Source of the DNA: Shimia sp. | Lineage (GTDB): Bacteria > Pseudomonadota > Alphaproteobacteria > Rhodobacterales > Rhodobacteraceae | Direction: 5' to 3' | DNA: 64,000 bases | Assembly (NCBI RefSeq): GCF_022448905.1 | Contig: NZ_JAKVCW010000001.1 | Span: 62,001 to 126,000, forward strand | Translations under genes and position numbers: made by a program | In this document: piece after piece, positions 16,220 to 24,682 of the stretch | Position numbering within the stretch: position 1 is the stretch's first letter | How the letters are laid out: each line of letters opens with the position of its first letter | The notes under the pieces: generated by a model | The model's database searches: none | The model's input: the letters and a program-made list of their open reading frames with translations, nothing else | Told to the model about the DNA's origin: nothing

Positions 16220-16532
16220 GCTCGGTTTCCAGGAACCGTTCAAAGGCATCCAGATTGACGGGCTCAAATTGGCCAAAGCCCTGCATCCAGACGGAAGCGG
16301 CACGCAGCGCGTCTGGCTCCAGTTTGCACCATTTTACCCGACCGCGCTTTTCCTGAGAGATCAAACCGGCCTTGGTGAGAATCATCAGGTGCTTGGAAAT
16401 GGCGGCAAGGGATATGTCAAACGGCTCCGCCACATCGGTCACAGCCATATCATCCTCAAGCAACATATTGAGAATTTCGCGCCGTGTTGGGTCGGCGAGG
16501 GCAGAGAAGACGGTGTCCAGAGTGTTTGACAT
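16185..16532 (-). CDS. ArsR family winged-helix regulator
   Basis: 115 residues. HTH block: DTVFSALADPTRREILNMLL, DMAVTDVAEPFDISLAAISKHLMILTKAGLI in sequence, then the wing REKRGRVKWCKL-like segment. It lacks the paired metal-binding CxC of ArsR/SmtB sensors, so it belongs to the group often paired with SRPBCC/AHSA1 proteins. It converges with the ClbS-like gene, overlapping its 3' end; the MarR gene begins 95 bases away in the opposite direction. Confidence 0.9.
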   Translation of the reverse strand: MSNTLDTVFSALADPTRREILNMLLEDDMAVTDVAEPFDISLAAISKHLMILTKAGLISQEKRGRVKWCKLEPDALRAASVWMQGFGQFEPVNLDAFERFLETELTPPPGADTPE

Positions 16533-16589
16533 GCGCCCTGCCTAGCGGGTGAGAGCCGGTGGGGTCAATGAGGTGCGACAATCACGTCA

Positions 16590-16618
16590 TTGCGTGCATT
16601 TAGCAATAGGTGCTAAAT
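16590..16618 (+). promoter_or_regulatory. promoter with overlapping palindromic operator (MarR gene)
   Basis: A perfect inverted repeat ATTTAGCA-ATAGG-TGCTAAAT spans 16598-16618, ending 8 bases before the MarR ATG at 16627. A sigma70-like promoter can be read as TTGCGT (16590-16595), 17-base spacer, CTAAAT (16613-16618), so the palindrome covers spacer and -10. The position is what an autorepressor needs. The site is seen directly; assignment to the adjacent MarR protein is inference. Confidence 0.65.
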
Positions 16619-16626
16619 ACACATAT

Positions 16627-17082
16627 ATGAAAGCACCTGACACACTCCCGCTTTACTGGGTCAATCGATTGGGCTTCGCGGCTCGGAAAGAACTGACCAC
16701 AAGGTTTGAAGACAACGGCCTCGCGGCGACAGCAGAGGACTGGGCGTCTTTGCGGTTTTTGGCGGCGGGCCCGCAGCCGACAACCGCGTTGAGTGCGGCG
16801 ACGCTGCGGGATCGCACAACGGTGTCGCGCCTTGCCGACAAGTTGGTGGGCAAGGGCTGGGTTCAACGTACGCCGGATGCAAAGGACCGGCGGCGGTTGA
16901 ACTTGGAGCTGACCGGGGAAGGGCGCGCGGCTCTGTCGCAGATGAGCGCCTTGGCGGATCAGTTGATTGCGCAAGTCAGTGTCGGGATCAGTGCTGAGGA
17001 GCAGCGCGTTGCCGCTTCTGTGTTGCAACGGATGTTTGAGAACCTCAGCGATGCCTCATTGAAAGGAAACGATGATGTCTGA
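16627..17082 (+). CDS. MarR family transcriptional regulator
   Basis: 151 residues from the ATG at 16627; the in-frame upstream extension crosses the operator and is rejected. The HTH runs PTTALSAATLRDRTTVSRLADKLVGKGWVQR in order, followed by the wing TPDAKDRRRLNLELTGEG, which has the D-x-R-D/R-R pattern of MarR proteins. Its last 11 bases overlap the start of the redoxin gene, so the two are translationally coupled. A perfect palindrome upstream suggests autoregulation, and oxidant sensing is plausible given its partner. Confidence 0.88.
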   Translation: MKAPDTLPLYWVNRLGFAARKELTTRFEDNGLAATAEDWASLRFLAAGPQPTTALSAATLRDRTTVSRLADKLVGKGWVQRTPDAKDRRRLNLELTGEGRAALSQMSALADQLIAQVSVGISAEEQRVAASVLQRMFENLSDASLKGNDDV

Positions 17083-17788
17083 TTACAATTACACCGAGTT
17101 CAAAACCGAAGCGTACGATCTGGACCGCTTTGCGGGGCCGATGCCGGGCGATAAGGCACCGGACTTCACGCTGCAAACGGCGGATTGGATTGACCAGCGG
17201 CTGTTGGATTTTGAGGGGGACTTCCTTGTGCTGGAAATGGGCAGCCTGACCTGTCCATTGTTCCAAGGACGCCGCGAGGGCATGGCGCGGTTGCGGGCGC
17301 AGTATGCCAACTGTGATTTTCGCGTTCTTTATGTGCGGGAAGCGCATCCTGGCGCAAAGATTCCGGCGCATACTTCCCAGCAGGACAAGACAGACTGCGC
17401 GATCGCGTTGCGAGAAGATGCGGAAGGGCGGTTGATCCTGATTGATGACGAGAACGGCACGGCGCATCAGGCCTTTGGCGGCTACCCGAACTCCGTGTTC
17501 ATCATCAACCAGAAGGGCTGTGTGTTGTGGTTCACCGATTGGAACAATCCCAAGGCGGTGGAGCGCGCGCTTGCGCAGATCAGCGTCGGGCAGCCAGCAG
17601 TGGCAAAGGCGCTGTTCAAACCGGTGCCGCCCTGGGTGGCGTTGCGGACGCTGTTTCGCGGAGGCAAGGGGGCGACGTCGGATTTCTTCCGTGGTCTGCC
17701 AACGCTGATCTGGAAAAACCTGATCAAACGCAACTGGCGGATCCTGCGTGGGCAGGACGTTGGGATTGCGCCGGATCACAGCTGTTAA
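17072..17788 (+). CDS. deiodinase-like/peroxiredoxin-like redoxin
   Basis: 238 residues with a thioredoxin fold. It starts AP-DFTL near residue 29-34 (GDKAPDFTLQTADW), then FLVLEMGSLTCPLFQGRR with Cys61, and FRVLYVREAHPG at 83-94. The GSxTCPxF segment and the EAHP element match the T4-deiodinase branch of redoxins, where the Cys position holds selenocysteine in animals. Cys61 is the likely nucleophile; I see no TGA here. The C-terminal 70 residues are basic and not part of the core. Two adjacent ATG codons (17072, 17075) are possible starts. Confidence 0.75.
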   Translation: MMSDYNYTEFKTEAYDLDRFAGPMPGDKAPDFTLQTADWIDQRLLDFEGDFLVLEMGSLTCPLFQGRREGMARLRAQYANCDFRVLYVREAHPGAKIPAHTSQQDKTDCAIALREDAEGRLILIDDENGTAHQAFGGYPNSVFIINQKGCVLWFTDWNNPKAVERALAQISVGQPAVAKALFKPVPPWVALRTLFRGGKGATSDFFRGLPTLIWKNLIKRNWRILRGQDVGIAPDHSC

Positions 17789-17860
17789 GCGAAGATCAAC
17801 CAAATCGTTGAGTTGTGATCGGCAATGATTTTTGCATCGAAGGCTCTATGCCCAGTTGGA

Positions 17861-18550
17861 TCAAACAACCTTGCAGGCGCGAAAATCATTTCCGCTTTTG
17901 AAGCTGAGCCCCGCTCTTTCGATGGCTTCTTTCAGACGGTCGGAGAAAAAGACGACGCGTTCCGCCCGGTTGTCGCGCCATAGATCCAAGTCTGCCGCCG
18001 CTGTTGGATCGATACAGAGCTGAAACGCCTCATTTGGATCGTCGCTCCAGATGTCTGGTTTTACATACCATTGGTTTGCAATCATTGAAGGCTCAACCCC
18101 GGTTGATTTTTCGGGGATCAGGCAGTTTCGATTTTCGCGGATGTGCAGGAAGTACCAACGTCCCTCGACTGGGGTCCTTTGGTCATGTTGCCTCAAAGGT
18201 ACCTCGTGTAACCGAGTAACACCAAGATTGCATTTCTGAAGAAGGTCATGCATGGCACCACTCACGACAAGCAGCCCGTCTTTTGCCTCGAAGACGTCTT
18301 TCGAATTAGACAGCTGCTGCTGCGCGTCTTGATAGGTGTAGTACATGTAGTCTGGATATTCTTCGGTGGTAATGTCTGGTCGAGATTCGAGTAAGTTAGC
18401 GGGCAAAACATAGCTGTAGCGTTTTGCGAAATCTACCGAGTGCGCCAGAGGATCTGGATGCTCGTCAGATCCGGGAAGATGCAAAGTCACATGTGCGACG
18501 ATTGATGCGTCCATAAGAAAACACGAATCCCAGACTTTTTCATGCGCCAA
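17861..18550 (-). CDS. Imm11-like (DUF1629-type) protein
   Basis: 229 residues if translation begins at the TTG at 18550, which has AGGGAA seven bases upstream; an ATG at 18514 is an alternative without a good site. The C-terminal half reads AFQLCIDPTAAADLDLWRDN, then RVVFFSDRLKEAIERAGLSF, resembling the VF-SDRLK-A-E-AGL pattern of Imm11-type immunity proteins (MXAN_0049 domain). Those usually sit beside a toxin gene; none is seen here. Lower GC than its neighbours, consistent with transfer. Family assignment is moderate. Confidence 0.5.
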   Translation of the reverse strand: MAHEKVWDSCFLMDASIVAHVTLHLPGSDEHPDPLAHSVDFAKRYSYVLPANLLESRPDITTEEYPDYMYYTYQDAQQQLSNSKDVFEAKDGLLVVSGAMHDLLQKCNLGVTRLHEVPLRQHDQRTPVEGRWYFLHIRENRNCLIPEKSTGVEPSMIANQWYVKPDIWSDDPNEAFQLCIDPTAAADLDLWRDNRAERVVFFSDRLKEAIERAGLSFKSGNDFRACKVV

Positions 18551-18901
18551 CTTAAAGTTCCCTGTCTTGGAGTGTTTGGCTTGTTGCAGAGTGATAGCTC
18601 TACCCTTTGTCGCGAACCTTTCACAGTGCGTGGAGCTTTTGCAAGTCGTGCTCGAGTGGTGCTTGTGAAAGGTGTGCCAGAGAAGCAAGGCAGCAAAGAT
18701 CAACCAATTCGTTGAATATCGCCAAACGGTCGCGATGCGGGGCGATGGCCTACAATTGGTCTGCGTTGTTTTAGTGAGTATGGCGTCACTAGTATTTATT
18801 TTCAATGCCTTACGTGAATTGTCGCGGCACCGATTCACGGATTGACTCAGGCCGTGCTGCACCGTAGCAATGCGCCAACGTTAGCAAGGGGTAAATTGCG
18901 C
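18551..18901. other. intergenic region upstream of atpI
   Basis: About 350 bases between the Imm11-like gene and the atp operon. An open frame continues from the Imm11-like gene to 18862 on the minus strand with a hydrophobic stretch, but lacks a ribosome site. The right-hand end holds the atp promoter. GC is lower than in flanking operons; no repeat or RNA gene was recognised. Confidence 0.45.
18842..18870 (+). promoter_or_regulatory. candidate atp operon promoter
   Basis: TTGACT at 18842-18847, a 17-base spacer and TAGCAA at 18865-18870. Transcription would begin near 18877, which supports the GTG at 18902 as the atpI start and rules out upstream starts. Confidence 0.5.
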
Positions 18902-19231
18902 GTGAGCGAGACCGACCACAAAGACCAGATGAAACGTCTGGAGGACCGGATCGCAGCGGCCAAGAAGGCCCAGGACCCAAAGCCCCGCGCTGATGAACAC
19001 TATTCGGCAGCCAATCTGGCCTGGCGCATGGTGATCGAAATGGTTTCCGGTCTTGGGATCGGATTTGGCATCGGATACGGGCTGGACAGCCTGTTCGGGA
19101 CGATCCCGATCTTTCTGGTGCTGTTTACAATGCTCGGTCTGGCGGCAGGCATCAAAACGATGCTGCACAGCGCCAAAGAGATCGAAGAGAAACAAGCGGC
19201 GGATGCCGCTGAGAGAGACGAGAGGGATTGA
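18902..19231 (+). CDS. atpI: ATP synthase accessory protein AtpI
   Basis: Small inner-membrane protein that in several bacteria assists c-ring assembly. 109 residues from the GTG at 18902 ([20 protein letters not shown]), preceded by AAGGGG. A charged N-terminal helix is followed by two membrane segments (about 42-63 and 68-90, [20 protein letters not shown] and [20 protein letters not shown]) and a charged tail. It heads an atpIBEXF-type F0 operon; the downstream atpB GTG start lies 2 bases after its stop. Confidence 0.85.
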   Translation: MSETDHKDQMKRLEDRIAAAKKAQDPKPRADEHYSAANLAWRMVIEMVSGLGIGFGIGYGLDSLFGTIPIFLVLFTMLGLAAGIKTMLHSAKEIEEKQAADAAERDERD

Positions 19232-19233
19232 AC

Positions 19234-19992
19234 GTGGCAAGCGAAGCACACGGCGCGGAACAAGGCGGTCTGGAATTCCACCCAATGGACCAGTTTCTGG
19301 TAAAACCGCTGTTTGGCGGTGACCACATTGGCCTGTTCACCATCACCAACGTGACCCTGTGGATGGCGCTGGCCGTGATCGCCGTTGTGGCGATGATGGT
19401 TGTCGGCACCCGCCGTCGCGCGATCATCCCAAGCCGTGGTCAGTCCATCGGCGAGTTGGCCTATGGCTTCATCTACAAGATGGTGGAAGACGTGGCCGGC
19501 AAAGACGCTGTGAAGTTCTTCCCCTATATCATGACCCTGTTCATGTTCATCGTGATGGCGAACTTCCTTGGCCTGCTGCCAATGTCCTTCACCACCACCT
19601 CGCACTTCGCTGTGACCATCGGTCTGGCTCTGCTGGTGTTCGTGACCGTGACTGTTGTCGGCTTCGTGAAAAACGGCGCGGCCTTCCTGGGCCTGTTCTG
19701 GGTGTCCAGCGCGCCTCTGGCACTGCGTCCTGTGCTGGCGATCATCGAAGTGATTTCCTACTTCGTACGTCCAGTAAGCCATAGCATTCGTCTTGCAGGT
19801 AACGTTATGGCGGGCCACGCCGTGATCAAGGTTTTCGCAGGCTTCGCCGCGATTGCTGTGGTCAGCCCGGTGTCCATCGTCGCGATCACCGCAATGTACG
19901 GCCTTGAGGTCCTGGTGGCCTTCATCCAGGCCTACGTCTTTACCATTCTGACCTGTGTGTATCTGAAAGATGCGCTGCATCCTTCCCACTAA
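19234..19992 (+). CDS. atpB: F0F1 ATP synthase subunit a
   Basis: Membrane subunit forming the proton half-channels against the c-ring. 252 residues from the GTG at 19234, which has GAGGG seven bases upstream; a TTG at 19228 is too close to that site. Several TM segments are seen. The critical arginine lies in [14 protein letters not shown], and the C-terminal block is [21 protein letters not shown]. The N-terminal [14 protein letters not shown] is typical of alphaproteobacteria. Confidence 0.97.
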   Translation: MASEAHGAEQGGLEFHPMDQFLVKPLFGGDHIGLFTITNVTLWMALAVIAVVAMMVVGTRRRAIIPSRGQSIGELAYGFIYKMVEDVAGKDAVKFFPYIMTLFMFIVMANFLGLLPMSFTTTSHFAVTIGLALLVFVTVTVVGFVKNGAAFLGLFWVSSAPLALRPVLAIIEVISYFVRPVSHSIRLAGNVMAGHAVIKVFAGFAAIAVVSPVSIVAITAMYGLEVLVAFIQAYVFTILTCVYLKDALHPSH

Positions 19993-20045
19993 GGTCCGAA
20001 CTCTCACACATACCTATTAACTTCCAATCGTAAGGAGATATACCA

Positions 20046-20270
20046 ATGGAAGGTCAACTCGCACACATCGGCGCAGGCATCGCAGGCTTGGGTACTGGCA
20101 TCGCAGCACTGGGTGTTGGTAACGTTGCAGCCAACTTCCTGGCAGGCGCACTGCGCAACCCATCCGCAGCTGCTTCCCAGACTGCAACTCTCTTCATCGG
20201 CATCGCGTTTGCGGAAGCACTGGGCATCTTCTCGTTCCTGGTTGCTCTGCTGCTGATGTTCGCCGTCTAA
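20046..20270 (+). CDS. atpE: F0F1 ATP synthase subunit c
   Basis: Proteolipid of the rotor ring, 74 residues in two helices. The glycine-rich first helix contains [20 protein letters not shown], the polar loop ALRNPSAA, and the second helix carries the proton-carrying carboxylate as Glu in [14 protein letters not shown]. An ideal AAGGAGATATACC ribosome binding site precedes the ATG, as expected for the most highly translated subunit. Confidence 0.98.
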   Translation: MEGQLAHIGAGIAGLGTGIAALGVGNVAANFLAGALRNPSAAASQTATLFIGIAFAEALGIFSFLVALLLMFAV

Positions 20271-20356
20271 GCCTACGGAACCATCCTTACGTGCGGGTGC
20301 GGGCGCACTTGCTTGCGCCCCGCCCGTAACCCAACGGAAGTTCCCAGGAGGACGAC

Positions 20357-20899
20357 ATGGCGACCAAAACGACTGACGCCGCAGGCCACGCAGCAGAGGC
20401 CGCCTCTGCATCGGGCATGCCACAGCTTGATTTCTCAAGCTGGGGTAACCAGATTTTCTGGCTTCTGGTCACACTTGTTGTGATCTACTTCGTCCTGTCG
20501 CGCATCGCGCTGCCGCGCATTGCCGCAGTTCTGGCGGAGCGTCAGGGGACCATTACAAATGACATCGCCGCAGCTGAAGAGCTGAAGGCGAAGGCCGTGG
20601 AAGCGGAAGAGGCTTACAACAAAGCCCTCGCCGACGCCAAAGCTGAAGCAGCAAACATTGTTGCCGCAGCCAAAGCGGAAATCCAGGCTGATCTGAACGC
20701 GGCCACCGAAAAGGCGGACGCAGAAATTGCAGCGAAGGCTGCCGAGTCGGAGAAGGCGATTGCCGAGATCCGTGCCGGTGCGCTGGAAAGCATCAAAGAC
20801 GTGGCCAACGCGACCACTGCTGAACTGGTGTCCACCCTGGGTGGCAAAGCCGAAGACGCAGATGTGGCGAAAGCCGTTGATGCGCAGATGAAGGGCTAA
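20357..20899 (+). CDS. atpX: F0F1 ATP synthase subunit b'
   Basis: Peripheral-stalk subunit b' of photosynthetic-lineage F0 complexes, forming a heterodimer with b. 180 residues: a variable N-terminus, one TM segment (about 33-50, [20 protein letters not shown]) and a long alanine/glutamate-rich coiled coil. AGGAGG lies just upstream of the ATG. The pair b' and b in tandem is typical of Rhodobacteraceae and gives the atpIBEXF order. Confidence 0.94.
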   Translation: MATKTTDAAGHAAEAASASGMPQLDFSSWGNQIFWLLVTLVVIYFVLSRIALPRIAAVLAERQGTITNDIAAAEELKAKAVEAEEAYNKALADAKAEAANIVAAAKAEIQADLNAATEKADAEIAAKAAESEKAIAEIRAGALESIKDVANATTAELVSTLGGKAEDADVAKAVDAQMKG

Positions 20900-20904
20900 G
20901 ACAT

Positions 20905-21468
20905 ATGCGTAAACTGACCACAGTTGCAGCTGTCATGGCGCTGAGCGCCACCCCGGCGCTGGCCGCAAGCGGCCCGTTCTTCTCGCTGCGCAACACCGAC
21001 TTCATCGTGACATTGGGTTTCATCCTGTTTGTTGCGATCCTGCTGTACTTCAAAGTGCCATCCATTCTGGCTGGCCTGCTGGACAAGCGTGCAGACGACA
21101 TCAAATCCGAACTGGACGAAGCCCGCGCCCTGCGTGAGGAAGCCCAGACGGTTCTGGCGTCTTATGAGCGCAAACAGAAAGAAGTGCAGGAGCAAGCTGC
21201 CCGCATCGTAGAGCAAGCGAAAAGCGAAGCTCAGGCGGCGGCTGATCAGGCGAAAGTCGATCTGGAAGCTTCCATCGCGCGCCGTCTGGCCGCAGCGGAA
21301 GATCAGATTGCCTCGGCAGAAGCCGCGGCCGTCAAGGAAGTACGCGATCAGGCGGTTGTTGTCGCCATCGGTGCAGCTCGTGACGTGATTTCCCAGCAAA
21401 TGACAGCGGCGCAAGCCAACAAGCTGATCGATGCTGGTATCTCTGAAGTAGACGCCAAGCTGCACTAA
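20905..21468 (+). CDS. atpF: F0F1 ATP synthase subunit b
   Basis: Peripheral-stalk subunit, 187 residues. The N-terminus looks like a cleavable signal peptide (MRKLTTVAAVMALSATPALA), followed by the TM segment (DFIVTLGFILFVAILLYF) and a long coiled coil with SELDEARALREEAQ and QAKSEAQAAADQAK. It ends the operon; a strong terminator follows. The F1 genes are not in this window. Confidence 0.95.
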   Translation: MRKLTTVAAVMALSATPALAASGPFFSLRNTDFIVTLGFILFVAILLYFKVPSILAGLLDKRADDIKSELDEARALREEAQTVLASYERKQKEVQEQAARIVEQAKSEAQAAADQAKVDLEASIARRLAAAEDQIASAEAAAVKEVRDQAVVVAIGAARDVISQQMTAAQANKLIDAGISEVDAKLH

Positions 21469-21494
21469 GCCTGCTGACTGTCTGAACAAGTTTA

Positions 21495-21527
21495 AGAAAA
21501 CCCGGTCCTGAATGGGCCGGGTTTTCT
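21495..21527 (+). terminator. rho-independent terminator of atp operon
   Basis: Perfect 11-base arms AGAAAACCCGG and CCGGGTTTTCT around an 11-base loop, 27 bases after the atpF stop. The A and T runs in the stem make it usable on both strands. Confidence 0.85.
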
Positions 21528-21602
21528 GCATTTCTGCCGCCTTTCAGCCGCATTCTCGTGGTGTTTCTTTGGCCAACAGAGGCACGTCCTGGGAGTTTAG
21601 GT

Positions 21603-21986
21603 ATGCATAAAGTGGCAATTTTTCTGGTGATCGCAGCCGCGACCGGCTGTTCCGGCGGCACCACCAAAGTGTCAACCAAATCCGCGCCGTTGGAGCCGGG
21701 AGAGGTGTTTTGGGCCAAAAACCAACTTGCGGTTCAGACCGAATTGCCGGGGGAGGCGCGGTTCCAGAACTTCGAAATTATGGCGCTGAGCAATGGCGAT
21801 CGGGTCTATTGTGGCGAGATGAATGCCATGGCGCGGTCTGGCATCGCAGAAGGCTTCGTGCCGTTTTACATGCGCCGGAGCGCGGGCACGGTGAAAGCTG
21901 TGAACACCAGTGCAGCCAGCGCCGCGTTTTCCGCACAAAAATGCGCAGAGGCCCGCAATGGCGCTCTGCGCATCAATAAGGTCTAA
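21603..21986 (+). CDS. hypothetical lipoprotein
   Basis: 127 residues, not recognised. A lipoprotein signal MHKVAIFLVIAAATG precedes Cys16, so the ATG at 21603 is preferred to upstream starts. The mature part has two further cysteines (VYCGEMNAM, AQKCAEARN) that could form a disulfide. It ends 3 bases from the convergent RNase T2 gene. Confidence 0.7.
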   Translation: MHKVAIFLVIAAATGCSGGTTKVSTKSAPLEPGEVFWAKNQLAVQTELPGEARFQNFEIMALSNGDRVYCGEMNAMARSGIAEGFVPFYMRRSAGTVKAVNTSAASAAFSAQKCAEARNGALRINKV

Positions 21987-21989
21987 GGC

Positions 21990-22628
21990 TTAACGGACGG
22001 GGTCAAAGCGCGCGTTGGGCAGCGTGCAGTCTTTGATCACGTCGCGACCGCAAGGCACGGGTTCCAGGTCTTTGGAGAGGCACACGCGGGCTTCTTGAAT
22101 GAAGCTGTCGCGACAGGTGATGGTCAGCATGTCGGGTTCAAGCTGTGGGTTGGCCTTTAGGAAGGCGTCCTCCACCACCGAGGCAGGCAGTTTCACGGTT
22201 TTGTCCAGTTTGCGGAATACGGCCGGACGCGTGATGCTCTCATAAGCTTTGCGCGCGGTGGTGAAGTAATCTTCGCCGGACAGGCCGGAACAGGTGCCGT
22301 GCTTCTTCCACTGGTACCAGGCCAATCCGGACGTGCCCATGATGTCCGCCATGGAATTGGTGACATGGCGGGGTGGGTTGCGCTCTGCTGTGGTGCAGTG
22401 ATCCGGCCAGCCGCGGTGGTACTGTGGCCAGAGGCCGTGCATGATCCAGCCGAAGTCTTCGCTGTCGTCACATTGCGGGCTGCCTTTGGCGTCACCTTCG
22501 ATGGCGCACCAGTTTGGCGACCAGCTCAGCGCGAGCACGTAATAGTCAAACTCACCGGCTTTATCGCCGTCGGCAATTGCCTGCCCAGAAACCAACAGGG
22601 CAAGGGCCATACCCAGCAATGAACGCAT
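21990..22628 (-). CDS. ribonuclease T2 family protein
   Basis: Secreted acid endoribonuclease, 212 residues with a signal peptide MRSLLGMALALLVSGQAIA. Both catalytic signatures are present: CAS1 as IMHGLWPQ with His64, and CAS2 as WKKHGTCSG with His110. Several cysteines (CAIEG, CDDS, HCTTAE, GTCSG) can form the family disulfides. Probably periplasmic, used to scavenge RNA for phosphate or nucleosides. Complete and apparently active. Confidence 0.94.
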   Translation of the reverse strand: MRSLLGMALALLVSGQAIADGDKAGEFDYYVLALSWSPNWCAIEGDAKGSPQCDDSEDFGWIMHGLWPQYHRGWPDHCTTAERNPPRHVTNSMADIMGTSGLAWYQWKKHGTCSGLSGEDYFTTARKAYESITRPAVFRKLDKTVKLPASVVEDAFLKANPQLEPDMLTITCRDSFIQEARVCLSKDLEPVPCGRDVIKDCTLPNARFDPVR

Positions 22629-22781
22629 TCACTCTTTCCTTTTTTGTTCAGCCGCACTATATCGGGCTCAAGTTCCCCTACAACGGAAACCCGCACCAGA
22701 CCATCGGTGCCGTCTGACAAAAGTCAGACGACGGGAAATCTGTATCTTTTACCGGGGAAAAACGTCGTAAGGAGTAGAGAT

Positions 22782-23537
22782 ATGGCCAAGCTGCTGCACC
22801 CGAAAGCCACCGCCGTCTGGCTGGTGGACAACACCACGATCAGCTTCAAACAGATCGCGGATTTTGTTGGCATGCACGAGCTGGAAATTCAGGGCATCGC
22901 AGATGGTGATGTGGCTGCGGGCGTGAAGGGCTTTGACCCGGTGGCCAACAACCAGCTGGTTCAGTCCGAAATTGACACGGCGGAAAACAACCCGCTGCAC
23001 AAGATGAAGCTGAAGTTCAACGCAGCGGCGTCCGGCGAAGAAAAGCGCCGTGGTCCGCGTTACACGCCGCTGTCCAAGCGTCAGGACCGCCCGGCGTCGA
23101 TCCTGTGGCTGGTGAAGTTCCACCCGGAGCTGTCTGACGGTCAGATCAGCAAGCTGGTCGGCACCACCAAGCCAACCATTCAGGCGATCCGTGAGCGCAC
23201 GCACTGGAACATCGCCAACATTCAGCCAATTGATCCGGTGGCTCTGGGTCTGTGTAAGCAGTCCGAGCTCGATACAGCCGTTCAGAAGGCCGCTGCGAAG
23301 CGCGCTGCTGAAGGCGTTGTGATGACCGACGATGAGCGCCGTAAACTGGTGTCCACTGAGCAGTCGCTGGAGATGGAAGCCGAGCCGAAGATGCCTTCTG
23401 CAATTGAAGGACTGGAAGCCTTCTCGCTGGCGGATGACGACGAAGACGAAAGCGATACCCGGTCTGATGACGAGTTCGCGGATGCGGACAGCTTCTTCAA
23501 CCTGCCAGGTGGCGACGAAGAAGAGCAGCCGCGCTAA
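22782..23537 (+). CDS. trcR: DUF1013 cell-cycle regulator (TrcR)
   Basis: 251-residue DUF1013 protein found throughout alphaproteobacteria and named TrcR after the Caulobacter cell-cycle regulator. The ATG at 22782 follows AAGGAG. The N-terminal half holds HTH-like units: AVWLVDNTTISFKQIADFVG near 11-30 and SILWLVKFHPELSDGQISKL, then VGTTKPTIQAIRERTHWN. The C-terminus is very acidic (DDDEDESDTRSDDEFADADS). A hairpin terminator lies 24 bases after the stop. Confidence 0.9.
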   Translation: MAKLLHPKATAVWLVDNTTISFKQIADFVGMHELEIQGIADGDVAAGVKGFDPVANNQLVQSEIDTAENNPLHKMKLKFNAAASGEEKRRGPRYTPLSKRQDRPASILWLVKFHPELSDGQISKLVGTTKPTIQAIRERTHWNIANIQPIDPVALGLCKQSELDTAVQKAAAKRAAEGVVMTDDERRKLVSTEQSLEMEAEPKMPSAIEGLEAFSLADDDEDESDTRSDDEFADADSFFNLPGGDEEEQPR

Positions 23538-23560
23538 GCGCTGCGAAAACCAAGAATTGA

Positions 23561-23594
23561 GGCCGTGCTGCTGTGTCAGCGCGGCCTTTTCTTT
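23561..23594 (+). terminator. rho-independent terminator of trcR
   Basis: GGCCGTGCTG and CAGCGCGGCC pair (one G-T) around CTGTGT, followed by TTTTCTTTT. Confidence 0.85.
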
Positions 23595-23604
23595 TGGCGG
23601 TGTG

Positions 23605-24195
23605 TCAGAGTGTTTTACGAGCGCTCAGGGCGGCGCTGATGGTGCCTTCGTCCAGGTAGTCCAACTCGCCGCCAACCGGCACGCCCTGGGCCAGGGACGT
23701 CAGGCGTACTTGGTCTTCCAATTGGTCGGCGATGTAGTGCGCCGTGGTTTGGCCATCCACGGTGGCATTGAGGGCGAGGATGACCTCGGTGATGTTCTCA
23801 CTCACCACACGGTCCATCAGACGCGGGATGGAGAGCTCCTCGGGGCCAACGCCTTCCAGAGCGGAGAGTGTGCCGCCCAGCACGTGGTAGCGGCCGTCAA
23901 ACACTTGGGCACGTTCCATGGCCCAGAGGTCGGCAACGTCTTCGACCACGCAGAGTACGCCGGTGGCGCGTTTCTCAGAAGCGCAGATATCGCAGATGTC
24001 AGAGGTGCCCACGTTGCCGCAGTTCAGGCATTCGCGCGCGGTGGCGGCGACCTGCAACATGGCGTCAGATAGCGGGGTGAGCAACAACGCGCGTTTGCGG
24101 ATCAAATGCAACACCGCGCGCCGGGCAGAGCGGGGGCCAAGCCCGGGCAGCTTGGCCATCATCTCTATCAATGTATCAATTTCGGAACTGCTCAT
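23605..24195 (-). CDS. recR: recombination protein RecR
   Basis: Clamp-loading partner of RecO in the RecFOR gap-repair pathway. 196 residues: HhH motif [17 protein letters not shown] at 14-30, zinc finger [16 protein letters not shown], and Toprim domain with [15 protein letters not shown] and [19 protein letters not shown]. It follows ybaB on the minus strand with a 66-base gap, the classical dnaX-ybaB-recR group. Confidence 0.97.
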   Translation of the reverse strand: MSSSEIDTLIEMMAKLPGLGPRSARRAVLHLIRKRALLLTPLSDAMLQVAATARECLNCGNVGTSDICDICASEKRATGVLCVVEDVADLWAMERAQVFDGRYHVLGGTLSALEGVGPEELSIPRLMDRVVSENITEVILALNATVDGQTTAHYIADQLEDQVRLTSLAQGVPVGGELDYLDEGTISAALSARKTL

Positions 24196-24261
24196 GTCCG
24201 GGCCTTTTCTGGCATGGCTTTTGCTGGACTATAGCAAGAACCAACCCGGAACACACGTCTC

Positions 24262-24606
24262 TTAGAACGGCAGTTTCATGTCCGCTGGCAGACCCAGCTC
24301 GGAGGTAATTTTGCCAAGCTCTTCTTGCGCGCGGTCGCTGGCCTTGGTTTGCGCGTCTTTGATGGCCGCGAGGATCAGGTCTTCGACCACTTCCTTGTCG
24401 TCGCCGTTGAAGATCGACGGATCGATGTCCAGTGCTTTCAGCTCGCCTTTGGCAGAGGCGGTGGCTTTCACCAGACCGGCGCCGCTTTCGCCAACCACCA
24501 TGATGTTGTGCAGCTCGTCCTGCATGTCGGTCATGCGGGTCTGCATTTCCTGGGCTTTTTTCATCATGCCGGCCATGTCGCCGAGATTGCCGAGTCCTTT
24601 GAGCAT
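24262..24606 (-). CDS. ybaB: YbaB/EbfC nucleoid-associated protein
   Basis: Dimeric DNA-binding protein of 114 residues. N-terminal helix MAGMMKKAQEMQTRMTDMQD, central strands VVGESGAGLVKATASAKGEL and a C-terminal helix ending LPADMKLPF. Sits in the dnaX-recR group, but a 591-base orphan gene separates it from dnaX, so it may need its own promoter in the 76-base gap upstream. Confidence 0.94.
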   Translation of the reverse strand: MLKGLGNLGDMAGMMKKAQEMQTRMTDMQDELHNIMVVGESGAGLVKATASAKGELKALDIDPSIFNGDDKEVVEDLILAAIKDAQTKASDRAQEELGKITSELGLPADMKLPF

Positions 24607-24682
24607 TGGGTCTCTCCTAAGTTTCTATTGGAAGTGTAGATACGAGCCGCGGCCTTTGGTTACAAGAGAGACCCACTACAGC

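Noticed and set aside
17252..17260. Selenocysteine in the deiodinase-like redoxin
   Set aside because: The nucleophile codon is TGT (Cys), not TGA, and the frame is otherwise complete.
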